This document shows, piece by piece, positions 29,186 to 37,830 of a DNA stretch of 64,000 nucleotides. The notes under the pieces are model-generated. The model saw only the letters and a program-made list of their open reading frames with translations, ran no database searches and had not been told where the DNA came from. The position numbers were made by a program, and so were the translations under genes. The first letter of the stretch is position 1, and each line of letters begins with the position of its first letter. This DNA is from Phytohabitans suffuscus. Lineage in GTDB: Bacteria > Actinomycetota > Actinomycetes > Mycobacteriales > Micromonosporaceae. The DNA is taken from contig NZ_AP022871.1 of assembly GCF_011764565.1 (NCBI RefSeq), forward strand, positions 5,146,320-5,210,319, in the 5' to 3' direction.

Positions 29186-30778
29186 ATGACCTTCCAGGTG
29201 TACGACACCACGCTCCGTGACGGTGCGCAGCGTGAGGGGATCAGCTACTCCGTCGTGGACAAGCTCGCCGTGGCGAAGCTCCTCGACGAGTTCGGCGTGG
29301 GCTTCATCGAGGGCGGCTGGCCGGGCGCTATGCCCAAGGACACCGAGTTCTTCGCCAGAGCCCGCAGCGAGCTACCCCTGAAACACGCGGTGCTGGTGGC
29401 GTTCGGCGCGACCCGCAAGGCGGGCATCGCGGTCGCCGACGACCCCCAGGTGCGCGCCCTGCTCGACGCCGAGACGCCCGCCGTCTGTCTCGTCGCCAAG
29501 TCGGACATCCGCCACGTGGAGCGGGCCCTGCGCACCAACGGCGCGGAAAACCTCGCCATGGTGCACGACAGCGTGGCCCACTTCGTCGCCGAGGGGCGGC
29601 GGGTGTTTCTCGACTGTGAGCACTTCTTCGACGGCTACCGCTACGACCCGGGCTACACCGCCTCGGTCGTCTCCACCGCCCTCGACGCCGGCGCCGAGGT
29701 CGTGGTGATGTGCGACACCAACGGTGGCATGCTCCCGTCGCGGGTGACCGCCGCGATCGGCGAGCTGGTCGAGCGCCTCGGCGTCGGTCCGGAGCGCCTC
29801 GGCATCCACTGCCAGAACGACACCTCCTGCGCGGTCGCCAACACCGTCGCCGCCGTCGAGGCGGGGGTGAAGCACTTCCAGTGCACCGCCAACGGGTACG
29901 GCGAGCGGCCGGGCAACGCCGACCTCTTCGCCACCGTCGCCAACCTCCAGCTAAAGCTCGGGCTGCCCGTCCTACCGGACGGCTGCCTGGAACAGATGGT
30001 GCGCGTCTCGCACGCCATCGCCGAGATCGCCAATATCGCCCCCGAAACCCACCAGGCTTACGTCGGGGCCGCCGCATTCGCTCACAAGGCGGGGCTGCAC
30101 GCGAGCGCGATCAAAGTGGATCCGGTGCTGTACAACCACATCGAGCCGTCCATTGTGGGCAACGACATGCGGATCCTGGTGACCGAGATGGCCGGCCGGG
30201 CCAGCATAGAGCTCAAGAGCCGCGAGCTCGGGCTCGACCTGGCCGGCCATCCGGAAGCCCTCTCCGCGGTCACCCGCCGGGTCAAGGAGATGGAGGCGCG
30301 CGGGTGGTCGTTCGAGGCCGCGGACGCCTCCTTCGAGCTGCTCGTCCGCTCGGAGCTGCCGGGCGAGAGCACCGCGAGGCCGTTCGCGCTGGAGTCGTAC
30401 CGGGTCCAGGTCGAGCACCGCGAGGACGGCGCGGTCGTCTCCGAGGCCACCGTCAAGGTCCGGGTACGGGGCGAGCGGGTCATCGCCACCGCCGAGGGGA
30501 ACGGCCCGGTCAACGCCCTCGACGAGGCGCTTCGCGTGGCGCTGCGCCGGCACTACCCGGCGCTGGCCCACTTCGAGCTGGCCGACTACAAGGTGCGGAT
30601 CCTCGAAGGGAGCCACGGCAGCGGCGCGATCACGCGGGTGCTCGTGGAGACCGTCGACGGCAGCGGCCGTGACTGGACCACGGTGGGCGTCCACGAGAAC
30701 GTGGTCGAGGCGAGCTGGCACGCGCTGGTCGACGCGCTCACGTACGGGCTGTCACCCGCCCAGCTCAGCGCGAGGTAG
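29186..30778 (+). CDS. cimA: (R)-citramalate synthase
   Basis: Condenses pyruvate and acetyl-CoA to citramalate, the threonine-independent entry to isoleucine. At 530 residues it is the long CimA type and not homocitrate or isopropylmalate synthase. The DRE-TIM barrel begins FQVYDTTLRDGAQREG with the catalytic Arg-Asp. GGWPGAMPKD, HCQNDTSCAVANT and GYGERPGNADL complete the active site. The C-terminal third is a LeuA-dimer regulatory domain (KVRVRGERVIATAEGNGPVNALDEAL), the likely isoleucine sensor. The ATG follows CAGGAGG by eight bases. Its last 27 bases overlap a convergent gene. Controlled by the attenuator just upstream. Confidence 0.95.
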   Translation: MTFQVYDTTLRDGAQREGISYSVVDKLAVAKLLDEFGVGFIEGGWPGAMPKDTEFFARARSELPLKHAVLVAFGATRKAGIAVADDPQVRALLDAETPAVCLVAKSDIRHVERALRTNGAENLAMVHDSVAHFVAEGRRVFLDCEHFFDGYRYDPGYTASVVSTALDAGAEVVVMCDTNGGMLPSRVTAAIGELVERLGVGPERLGIHCQNDTSCAVANTVAAVEAGVKHFQCTANGYGERPGNADLFATVANLQLKLGLPVLPDGCLEQMVRVSHAIAEIANIAPETHQAYVGAAAFAHKAGLHASAIKVDPVLYNHIEPSIVGNDMRILVTEMAGRASIELKSRELGLDLAGHPEALSAVTRRVKEMEARGWSFEAADASFELLVRSELPGESTARPFALESYRVQVEHREDGAVVSEATVKVRVRGERVIATAEGNGPVNALDEALRVALRRHYPALAHFELADYKVRILEGSHGSGAITRVLVETVDGSGRDWTTVGVHENVVEASWHALVDALTYGLSPAQLSAR

Positions 30779-31779
30779 CGCCAGCTCCGCGTAGACCGGG
30801 CGGTGGTCGCTGCCCGGCAGCCGCAGCACGGACACGTCGCGTACGCCGACGCGGCGGTCCACCAGCACATGGTCGATGGTGACCGGCGGGATCCGGTCGC
30901 CAGTTATCCTGGCCGCCATTCGCCGGATCGCGGGCACCCGATCCGACGAATGGCGCTGGTCGGGCAGGTAGGGCCCCCACGTCCCGGCGAGCCCCGCGCC
31001 GGTCGCGTCGGCGGCGTCGCGGTAGCCGGAGGCGATCAGGCGGCGCAGCGGCGCGTGGTCGAGCGTGGCGTTGAAGTCACCGGCGAGGATGCGGATCGGC
31101 CCGCCCGGCGTGGCGCGCGGCTGCGCGTCGAGGTCTCGCTCCCAGGCGCGCAGCTGGCCCAGCGAGTACGGTGCCGCCGGGTGCACGGACTCCACAGTGG
31201 CCGGTGCCGCTCCCGGCGCGGTGAGCGTGCCGTACGCCTGGGTGAAGCCGCCCGGGTTCTCCCGTACCCCGGTGGCGGTGAGCGGGAAGCGCGAGTACAG
31301 CCCGGATCCCTCGGTGCCGGCGACGGGGTTGAGCCGCCGGTGCGGCATCAGCTCGGCCAGCCCGGACGCGTCGAGCCGGGCGGCCGCCTCAGGAGTGAAC
31401 TCCTGTACCGCCAGCACATCCACCTGACGCTCGCGCACCAGCCGTACGAGCGTCGGCGCGTCACCCGCGCCGGCGAGCAGGTTGGCGGTCAGCACGCGGA
31501 GCGTGGGGCCCCGCCGCCGGCCGGCGAGCCGCCGCCGAACGCGCGCGGCGCCACGACGGCGATCAGCGCCACCGCGGCGACGGCCGCGACGCCCGCCGGC
31601 CACCAGCGCCGCAGGGCGAGCGAGAGCGCGACGGGCAGGAGGCTCCAGCCGGCCACGTACGGCGTGAAGGCGAGCAGCTGCACCAGCGGCCCGCGCTCCA
31701 CGCCCAGCAGCCGGACGGCCGCCCACAGCAGTCCCGGTGTGGCCACCGCCCAGCAGAGCACCGTCAGCCCTCGCACCAT
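30752..31779 (-). CDS. Membrane-anchored endonuclease/exonuclease/phosphatase-family protein (frame broken once)
   Basis: The N-terminus has two to three hydrophobic helices (MVRGLTVLCWAVATPGLLWA, VALSLALRRWW, VAAVAAVALIAVVA). It is followed by an extracytoplasmic EEP domain with LRVLTANLL, DVLAVQEFTPEA, GDFNATLDH, IDHVLVD and LPGSDHRPVYA, the complete metal and catalytic set of the DNase I/sphingomyelinase superfamily. The frame breaks at 31505-31512, a GGGGCCCC tract. Adding one base joins GGGSPAGGG to PTLRVLT. Substrate could be DNA or a phospholipid; sequence alone does not tell. It overlaps the end of cimA tail to tail. Confidence 0.85.
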
Positions 31780-31909
31780 GCCTAGACCGTAGCCAGGGTG
31801 ATCGACCGAGCTGTTACGGAACCGGGTAAATAGGTGGTGAGAGCTGTGCGGGTTCGGTGCGGATCGTTGTCCGCTCGCCGGACGCGGGCGAGGGGTAACG
31901 TCAGACCTT

Positions 31910-32764
31910 GTGGATATCGCCATCGGGCTGCCGAACACGTTGCAGATCAAGGGGCCGGACGTCGTCGAGTGGGCGCGCCGCGCGGACCAGCGGGGTTTCA
32001 GCTCGCTGGCGACGATCGACCGGATCGTCTACCCGTCGTACGACTCGCTGACCGTGCTCGCCACCGCCGCGGGCGCGACGTCGCGGATCCGGCTCCTCAC
32101 CGACATCCTCCTCACGCCGCTGTACCCGCCGGTGTGGCTGGCCAAGGCGACCGCCAGCCTCGACGCCCTCTCCGGCGGGCGGCTGACGCTGGGGCTCGGC
32201 GTGGGCAACCGCCCGGACGACTTCGCCGCGATGGACCGCCCGCTGCGGCGGCGCGGCAAGCTGATGGACGAGACGCTCGACCTGCTCCACCGCGCGTGGG
32301 CCGGCGAGAGCGTGACCGGCGACGAGCACCCGGTCGGCCCCGAGCCGGCGGCCGGCAACCGCATCCCCGTGCTGATCGGCGGCACCTCGGACGCGGCGGT
32401 CCGGCGGACCGTGGCGTACGGCGAGGGCTGGACCGCGGGCGGCGCGACCCCCGAGCATGTCGGGCCGATGGTCGCCAAGGTGCGGCAGGCGTGGCAGGAG
32501 GCCGGACGCGAGGGCGAGCCTCGGATCAGCGCGCTCGTCTACTTCGGACTCGGTGACCCGGAGGTGTCGAAGGCGTCGCTGCGACGGTACTACGGCTTCC
32601 TCGGCGAGTGGGCCGACAACATCGCCAACGGCGCGCTCCACACGCCGGACGCGGTCCGCGCCACCGCGCGGGCGTTCGCCGACGCCGGGGTGACCGAGCT
32701 CGTCTTCGACCCCAGCATCCCGTCGGTCGAGGAAGTGGACCGGCTGGCCGACGTGCTGCTGTGA
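31910..32764 (+). CDS. LLM-class F420-dependent oxidoreductase
   Basis: 284-residue TIM-barrel protein of the luciferase-like monooxygenase class. The N-terminal VDIAIGLPNTLQIKGPDVVEW, the substrate/cofactor strand RIRLLTDILLTPLYPPVWLAK, GRLTLGLGVGNRPDDF and IPVLIGGTSDAAVRR are typical of F420-linked members. The GTG start at 31910 lacks a Shine-Dalgarno site but has TAACGT eight bases upstream, which suggests a leaderless transcript. The stop overlaps the GTG of the next gene. Substrate unknown. Confidence 0.88.
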   Translation: MDIAIGLPNTLQIKGPDVVEWARRADQRGFSSLATIDRIVYPSYDSLTVLATAAGATSRIRLLTDILLTPLYPPVWLAKATASLDALSGGRLTLGLGVGNRPDDFAAMDRPLRRRGKLMDETLDLLHRAWAGESVTGDEHPVGPEPAAGNRIPVLIGGTSDAAVRRTVAYGEGWTAGGATPEHVGPMVAKVRQAWQEAGREGEPRISALVYFGLGDPEVSKASLRRYYGFLGEWADNIANGALHTPDAVRATARAFADAGVTELVFDPSIPSVEEVDRLADVLL

Positions 32765-33165
32765 CCCCGTCCCGCCTCCGCTTCGCCAGCGCCCGCGTCG
32801 CCACACTGGCCACTGTGGACAGCGCGGGCGCGCCGCACGCGGTGCCGGTGACGTTCGCGCTGGACGGCGAGACCGTGTGGTCCGCCGTGGACGCGAAGCC
32901 CAAGCGCCACACCGCCCTGCGGCGGTTGGACAACATCCGGGCCAACCCGCGGGTGAGCCTGCTGGCACAGCACTGGGACGAGGACTGGTCGGCCCTCTGG
33001 TGGGTACGCGCGGACGGCCTCGCCACCGTGACCGCCGACCCGTCCGCTGTGGACCGTGCCGCCGGCCTGCTGAAGGAGAAGTACGCGCAGTACCGCACCG
33101 TCGACGTCCCCGGCCCGGTCATCCAGGTGACCGTCACCTCCTGGCGCGGCTGGAGCGCCACTTAG
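32761..33165 (+). CDS. PPOX-class F420-dependent oxidoreductase
   Basis: 134-residue split-barrel flavin/F420-binding protein. Characteristic parts are RVATLATVDSAGAPHAVPVTF at the start, the central ALRRLDNIRANPRVSLLAQHW and the tail VIQVTVTSWRGWSAT, which resembles the small actinobacterial subgroup in which F420 is bound. It is translationally coupled to the preceding LLM-class gene (GTGA overlap), so the two probably act in one pathway or share cofactor supply. It stops 12 bp before the repeat block begins. Confidence 0.88.
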   Translation: MTPSRLRFASARVATLATVDSAGAPHAVPVTFALDGETVWSAVDAKPKRHTALRRLDNIRANPRVSLLAQHWDEDWSALWWVRADGLATVTADPSAVDRAAGLLKEKYAQYRTVDVPGPVIQVTVTSWRGWSAT

Positions 33166-33176
33166 CGCCTTGTCGG

Positions 33177-33880
33177 TTGGTCCGGCGGTGTTCGACCCCG
33201 GGTCTGGATTTGAGTGAGCTGCCGCGATGTCCGCGGTGGTCCGGACCGTTGCTCCCGCGGCCTCGCCCTCCGCGGTCCGCACGATCACACCGATCCGGAC
33301 CCGTCGCCCCGCGGGGAGGTCATCCAGGTCCGTCCGCGACGGATCGTCCGTCCCGCGAAGGCTTGGATCGTGCCGCTGTCGCGGGAGGTGTCTCCTTGAT
33401 CGGCGCGGGTTGGATCGTGTCGCGAAGCGTCCGTGGCGAGCAATTGCCCCTCCAGGACTCTGCTGGCTAATTCGAGGACTGCTGTGACCTGGGAAAACGT
33501 AGCCGGGGAGAGTTGCTGACCGTGCGTGTCTGGCCGCTGGGTCGCCGCCGTGGCTTGCTGTCACGGTCCCGGCGCAACTCGCGCCAGCGAGGGGTGTCTA
33601 TGGAGTTTCGAGGGTCTGTGCGGCGGTTCGGGTCGTGGCGGCGGTCGCCCCTGCTTTGTCGTAGGTCCGGGTAGCACCGGGCAGTGGGGCCGGTCCTTGA
33701 TCGACGTCGCTGTTGGCTGGCTTTGGGCAGATCGTGGTACCTAGCTGCCGCTGGAGGGGCAGCTGTGTACCACGATCGGCGTCTTGGGTTGATCTCAAAG
33801 CGTCGATCACGGGAAAACAGGGCATGGTTTGGGTAAGCGATCACCAGTGTCAGCGCGACACGCAATCACTCCGGCCCCGA
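33177..33880. repeat. Composite intergenic repeat block, inverted partner of 2193-2873
   Basis: About 700 bp that is, on the complement, a diverged copy of 2193-2873 in the same internal order, including palindrome copy 4. It contains no supportable gene. The block starts 12 bp after a stop codon, just as its partner starts about 30 bp after the LacI-type stop. Confidence 0.85.
33730..33777. repeat. 48-bp palindrome family A, copy 4
   Basis: Arms GATCGTGGTA/TACCACGATC, 48 bp. The centre is nearly the complement of copy 2. Confidence 0.85.
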
Positions 33881-33993
33881 AAGCCCTCTATCGAGCTTTC
33901 GCGGTCAGGTTGAGCGGATGGCGAGGCGGTCGGGGTCGCGGGTGCGGCGGTGTCGCCGCCGAAATCGCCTGGTTTTCGTCGTTGGTCAGCTGA

Positions 33994-34037
33994 TGGTGGA
34001 CGGCGGTTGCCTCTGTGAGGGCGGCTCGCGTCCACGA
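33994..34037. repeat. Hairpin family B, copy 3
   Basis: Arms TGGTGGACG and CGTCCACGA (one mismatch at the outer edge), followed by TCAGCCGGAACCGATCCCTC as in the other copies. Confidence 0.7.
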
Positions 34038-34189
34038 TCAGCCGGAACCGATCCCTCGGGTCCTGCCACGGGCGGCTTTCCGATCTGTCCTCATTGGCCG
34101 AGGCCCACGATCACCCTGACGAGAAGAACAAACCGGGCGAATTCGGCACCGCCGCCATCTTGCCCTCGAACACGCGGCCCTCGGCAACA

Positions 34190-34237
34190 GATCGTGGTAT
34201 GAAACTGCCCCCATAGGGGCGGATCCATACCACGATC
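34190..34237. repeat. 48-bp palindrome family A, copy 5
   Basis: Arms GATCGTGGTA/TACCACGATC with the inner GCCCC-CATA-GGGGC stem-loop; 48 bp. The left flank CGGCAACA and the right flank CACCGAAACCGAC closely follow those of copy 1. Confidence 0.85.
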
Positions 34238-34500
34238 CACCGAAACCGACCCCCAGTCGCCACATCGAGGCGGACAGACCAGCCGAAGCACAGAGGTCAC
34301 TGTGGACAGACTCGAACCCTGACCCCGGAAGATCTCCAGACGGACACTTCCACAGGTCATGGGCCCACCTCAATTGGCCAGCAGAGTCCTCCAGGGGCAA
34401 CGGGTCGCCACGGACGGTCCGGGCTGTCGTTGATCGAGGGATCCGAATCCGGGCGGGCCAAACCGCAACCCCGAAAGCTCCATGGAGCCTTTCGGGGTCC

Positions 34501-34890
34501 GTCCATAATGATCAGTCACTCACCGAGGGAGCTTCGTACCATGATCCGCGTCCGCGAGCCGTGCCCTGCAGGAGCAGGGTTGGCGTCGCGGTGTGTCGCC
34601 CTGCGGGCAGGAGGTGGCGAGCCGCGGAGGGTGAGGCGGTCCGGTGCTGTCTGCGATGATCTGGGCGGCACGCCGGCCAATGCCCCCGAAGATCTCCGCG
34701 ACCACGACGAGGCGCCGAGTCATCCGCTCGAACGCCGACCAGCCGCTGCGTGCCCGCCCCATCCGGCCGTTGCGCGGCCGACCCACCCGGCCGTTGCGCG
34801 GCCGACCCACCCGGCCGTTGCCCGGGGGCCAAGATCCTGACAAACCCCGGGGTTGGATCTTTTCGGGGCGGTGCGGGCGGCGCGGGCGGC
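34501..34890. other. Gene-free stretch with half palindrome and 24-bp tandem repeat
   Basis: A single right arm TACCATGATC (34537-34546) of family A lies here without a left arm. Further on, a 24-bp unit (core CCGGCCGTTGCGCGGCCGACCC) is repeated about 2.9 times at 34761-34828. The minus-strand frame through here (MTRRLVVVAEIFGGIG…) matches nothing I recognise, and I do not call it a gene. Confidence 0.5.
34761..34828. repeat. 24-bp tandem repeat, about 2.9 units
   Basis: Units begin at 34761, 34785 and 34809. The first two differ at one base and the third degenerates after 14 bases into CCCGGGGGCC. The GGCCGTTGCGCGGCC core is itself partly self-complementary. Confidence 0.75.
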
Positions 34891-35817
34891 TCAGCCGGCG
34901 ACCCAGGCGCGGAAGCCCTCCCGCCAGCTCGGGTAGCGCGGCTCCCAGCCGAGATCCTTGCGCGCCTTCTCGTTGGAGGAGCCGCGGGCGTTGGTCATCT
35001 GCTCGACGACGAACTCGCCGGCGAGCGGCCGGGCCAGCCAGGCGGGCATGCGCATCGGTGGCTTCGCGCCGGCTACCTGCGCCAGGTAGGGCAGCCACTC
35101 GGCGACCGGCGCGGGGTCGCTGTCCACGATGTTGTAGGCGCCCGGCGCGGCCCGTTCGATCGCGGCCTGGGTGGCGGTCGCGGCGTCGGCGGTCTCGATG
35201 AACGACCAGACCCCGGTGCCGCCGCCGACGATCGGCACCTGCCGCTTCCGCACGCCCTCCAGCATGGGCTCCGAGGCGCCCTGCCCGTAGAAGGTGCCGT
35301 ACCGCAACACGATCCCCTCCCGGGCGCTGCGCGGCACGGTCTCGTCCACGTACCGGATGGCGGCCATCGCCCGCGCGGCGGACCTGACCGGGCTCGGGTC
35401 GCGGGGATCCTCCTCGGTCTTCACCGGGCCGCCGGTGCGGGCGTACACGAAGTTGTGGCCCTGCGCGACGATCCGGCGGGTGCCGACCCGGGCGGCGGCG
35501 GCCAGCAGGTTGTCGGTGCCCCGGGTCCGCAGCTCGTTGGTGGCCGCGAACGCCTGGTCGACCCGGCGCAGGCTCCGCATGTCGGCCAGCGCGGTCATCT
35601 GGTGCACGATCACCTCCGGCTCGGCCGCCTCCACCGCCGCGATCACCGCGTCGCGGTCCAGGCCGTCGACGACCACCGGATCCGCGCCCGCCTCGCGCAG
35701 ACCGGCGACCTTGCCGGGCGACCTCGTGGTGGCGGTGACCTCGTGCCCTGCCGCGACGAGCCCGGGGACGAGGTGCCGTCCCAGCGCGCCGGTCGCTCCC
35801 GTGACGAAGACTCGCAT
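34891..35817 (-). CDS. NAD-dependent epimerase/dehydratase-like protein
   Basis: 308-residue extended short-chain dehydrogenase. The Rossmann glycine motif VTGATGALGRHLVPGL is at the very N-terminus. Later segments IVLRYGTFYGQGA, GGTGVWSFIETADAA and YNIVDSDPAPVAEWLPYLA are typical of atypical-SDR members. The usual YxxxK is not obvious (the region reads FVYARTGG), so classical epimerase chemistry is doubtful. Such genes in streptomycetes and relatives often neighbour sigma-factor genes, but none is present here. It stands alone, with about 450 bp of upstream spacer. Confidence 0.8.
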   Translation of the reverse strand: MRVFVTGATGALGRHLVPGLVAAGHEVTATTRSPGKVAGLREAGADPVVVDGLDRDAVIAAVEAAEPEVIVHQMTALADMRSLRRVDQAFAATNELRTRGTDNLLAAAARVGTRRIVAQGHNFVYARTGGPVKTEEDPRDPSPVRSAARAMAAIRYVDETVPRSAREGIVLRYGTFYGQGASEPMLEGVRKRQVPIVGGGTGVWSFIETADAATATQAAIERAAPGAYNIVDSDPAPVAEWLPYLAQVAGAKPPMRMPAWLARPLAGEFVVEQMTNARGSSNEKARKDLGWEPRYPSWREGFRAWVAG

Positions 35818-36270
35818 GATCTTTCCCTCCGCGTGCGTCTTTCCCCTCAGGACGGCGCACTACACCAAGCTGTGACAGCGGCTCGGGATGATGTCCGGAA
35901 AGGCTCCGGAAGTTTCGGAGACAATGGGTGAGATCAAAGCCGCCCGATGGGCTGCCACTGTGTGGCGTCGGCCTCCGGTTTGACCGGGCAGCTACTGGCC
36001 AGGTGCCAGCTAAGAGCAAGACCTGGCTCGGAAGAAGGTTTCGAAATCATTTCGGGAACCGTTGACAATCGCGACCGGGCGAAACAATACTGTGCCATCG
36101 ACTGCATCAACTGCTGTCGATCCAGGTCACCCCACGCGACCTGGTCCTCTGCTCGTCGACCGGCTACCCGCCGTGTCGCGCGACGCCGGCACCGTGGCCG
36201 TCCGGGCCACCGGCGCGCGCGTCCCGCGGCCTGGCCGTCCTGCCAGCGCTCACGAGGAGGAAACACCCAG
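35818..36270. other. Intergenic region between divergent epimerase and xylanase genes
   Basis: About 450 bp holding the regulatory region of the xylanase (see 36039-36091) and presumably a minus-strand promoter for the epimerase-like gene. No coding sequence is convincing. Confidence 0.5.
36039..36091 (+). promoter_or_regulatory. Xylanase promoter with overlapping palindromic operator
   Basis: TTGACA (36062-36067) and AATACT (36086-36091), 18 bp apart, form a good promoter. Just upstream lies GGTTTCGAAATCATTTCGGGAACC split as arms GGTT/AACC with an inner perfect TTTCGAAA (36039-36046). GAAA/TTTC palindromes are known regulatory elements of streptomycete xylanase genes, and repression from here is plausible. 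Confidence 0.6.
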
Positions 36271-37296
36271 ATGAACGACGCCCCCGCCCAACCTGCCGGC
36301 CGCAGGCGCGGCCGCACCAGGATGCTCATCGGCGCAGCCTGCGCCGCGGTGCTGGCCGTCGGTGGCACGGTCGTGGCCACCAACGCGTACGCCGAGGCCG
36401 ACCGGACCGTCAGCTCGAACTCGACCGGCACGCACAACGGGTTCTTCTTCACCTTCTGGAAGGACAGTGGCAACGCCAGCATGACGCTGCGCGCCGACGG
36501 CCGTTACTCCAGCCAGTGGGGTAGCGGCACCAACAACTGGGTCGGCGGCAAGGGATGGGCCACCGGCAACCGGCGGACGATCAGCTACTCGGGCTCCTAC
36601 AGCCCGAACGGCAACAGCTACCTCGCCCTGTACGGATGGACGCGGAACCCGCTCATCGAGTACTACGTCGTGGAGAACTTCGGCACGTACAACCCGAGCA
36701 GCGGCGCCACCCGGATGGGCTCCGTCACCACCGACGGCAGCACCTACGGCATCTACCGCAGCCAGCGGGTCAACCAGCCGTCGATCGACGGGACCGCCAC
36801 GTTCTACCAGTACTGGAGCGTCCGCGAGTCGAAGCGGACCGGTGGCACCATCACCACCGCCAACCACTTCGACGCCTGGGCCCGCGCCGGCATGAACCTC
36901 GGCAGCAACCACAGCTACCAGGTCATGGCCACCGAGGGCTACCAGAGCAGCGGAAGCTCCGACATCACCGTCCGCGAAGGCGGCGGCAGCAACCCCGGCC
37001 CCAACCCCACCACCGCCGGTCCGCCGCCGGGCGGCAGCTGCTCGGTCAGCGTCAGCCGCGCCGAGGAGTGGAACGACCGGTTCAACACGACGTTCTCGGT
37101 CAGCGGCACCAACAACTGGGTCGTCACGATCCGCACCAACGGCAGCCAGAGCCTGCAGAACAGCTGGAACGCGTCGATCAGCGGCACCAGCGGCACGCTC
37201 ACCGCGCGGCCGAACGGCAACGGCAACAACTTCGGCATCACGCTCTACAAGAACGGCAACAACACCACGCCAACCGCGAGTTGCGCGACAGGCTGA
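36271..37296 (+). CDS. Secreted GH11 endo-1,4-beta-xylanase with CBM2
   Basis: Cleaves xylan outside the cell. It has 341 residues. A twin-arginine-like N-region (RRRGRTR) precedes the signal sequence MLIGAACAAVLAVGG, ending near AYA at about residue 40. The GH11 jelly-roll domain (about 45-230) contains the nucleophile in LIEYYVVENFG (E about 130) and the acid/base in MATEGYQSSG (E about 222). A Gly/Pro-rich linker (about 232-252) leads to a C-terminal family 2 cellulose/xylan-binding module starting CSVSVSRAEEWNDRF and ending in a conserved Cys. The ribosome site GAGGAGG precedes the ATG. Confidence 0.95.
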   Translation: MNDAPAQPAGRRRGRTRMLIGAACAAVLAVGGTVVATNAYAEADRTVSSNSTGTHNGFFFTFWKDSGNASMTLRADGRYSSQWGSGTNNWVGGKGWATGNRRTISYSGSYSPNGNSYLALYGWTRNPLIEYYVVENFGTYNPSSGATRMGSVTTDGSTYGIYRSQRVNQPSIDGTATFYQYWSVRESKRTGGTITTANHFDAWARAGMNLGSNHSYQVMATEGYQSSGSSDITVREGGGSNPGPNPTTAGPPPGGSCSVSVSRAEEWNDRFNTTFSVSGTNNWVVTIRTNGSQSLQNSWNASISGTSGTLTARPNGNGNNFGITLYKNGNNTTPTASCATG

Positions 37297-37312
37297 TTTC
37301 CCCCACGAGGGC

Positions 37313-37341
37313 GGCGCGGTGGCTGAACCAGCCGCCGCGCC
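37313..37341 (+). terminator. Hairpin after the xylanase gene
   Basis: GGCGCGGTGGCT pairs with AGCCGCCGCGCC (one G-T wobble) around a five-base loop, 16 bases after the stop codon. It is followed by GTTCTG, so it is a GC-type terminator. Confidence 0.65.
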
Positions 37342-37626
37342 GTTCTGCTGTCCTGGCCCGGCACGGGCGCGGGCGCGGGCGCGCGTGTGCCGGACCGGTC
37401 GCGTAACCCGGCTCTAGGTCCGCACGGGTGACCGGGCGGCCCGCACCGGTGATCGACCTGTCGACTTCCTGAGCGCAGGCTTCTCCGTCTTCGCCTGTCT
37501 TTCGGCTCCTCCTGGTGACATGGGCGTATGCGGGCGCCCGTGGTGCTGCCCCCAGCTGACGGAACGCGGGCGCCCGTCCTTGGAAGCGCCGAGACGGTGG
37601 CGGGTTCGACGGAGGGAACTGGATCA
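37342..37626. other. Upstream region of the moxR operon
   Basis: About 285 bp without a gene. The notable content is a pair of identical palindromes described at 37531-37576. Confidence 0.5.
37531..37576. promoter_or_regulatory. Two identical CGGGCGCCCG palindromes, 36 bp apart
   Basis: Perfect 10-bp palindromes at 37531-37540 and 37567-37576, each extended on the left by G-C and on the right by T (GCGGGCGCCCGT). They lie 50-100 bp before the first gene of the operon that ends with a two-component system, so they may be its operator pair. The GC-rich context makes chance occurrence possible. Confidence 0.4.
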
Positions 37627-37830
37627 ATGCGGATCAAGACAATCGTGGGCCTGAGCTTCGCCGGTGCGGTCGCCGCGGTCGCGGTGGCCGGCGGGGTGGC
37701 GTACGCCGCCGACGACGCCGGGAGCGCGGGCACGACGGTCAAGATCGTTGAGGACGGCAGCGGGGCCGGTGGGTCGGCTGTCGACTGTCCCGAGAAGAAC
37801 GGTGGCGCGCCGGCACAGGAGAACCTGTGA
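37627..37830 (+). CDS. Small exported or membrane-anchored protein
   Basis: 67 residues: a basic start (MRIKT), one hydrophobic helix (IVGLSFAGAVAAVAVAGGVAYA) with a possible signal-peptidase site AYA-AD, then a short Gly/Ser/Asp-rich tail with a single Cys (VDCPEKNGG). The ATG is chosen because GGAGGG lies upstream and the following gene overlaps its stop (GTGA). No family is recognised. Its fixed position at the head of the moxR operon suggests a small envelope accessory factor. Confidence 0.7.
   Translation: MRIKTIVGLSFAGAVAAVAVAGGVAYAADDAGSAGTTVKIVEDGSGAGGSAVDCPEKNGGAPAQENL

Larger units (their letters stand above)
33885..34500. repeat. Composite intergenic repeat block, right part
   Basis: A mosaic matching 1533-2192 in pieces: direct for about 33893-34060 and 34170-34336, inverted for about 34336-34490. 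It contains hairpin B copy 3 (33994-34037), palindrome A copy 5 (34190-34237), and a third palindrome (34469-34497) with arms CCCCGAAAGCTCC and GGAGCCTTTCGGGG. No gene is supportable. Confidence 0.8.
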
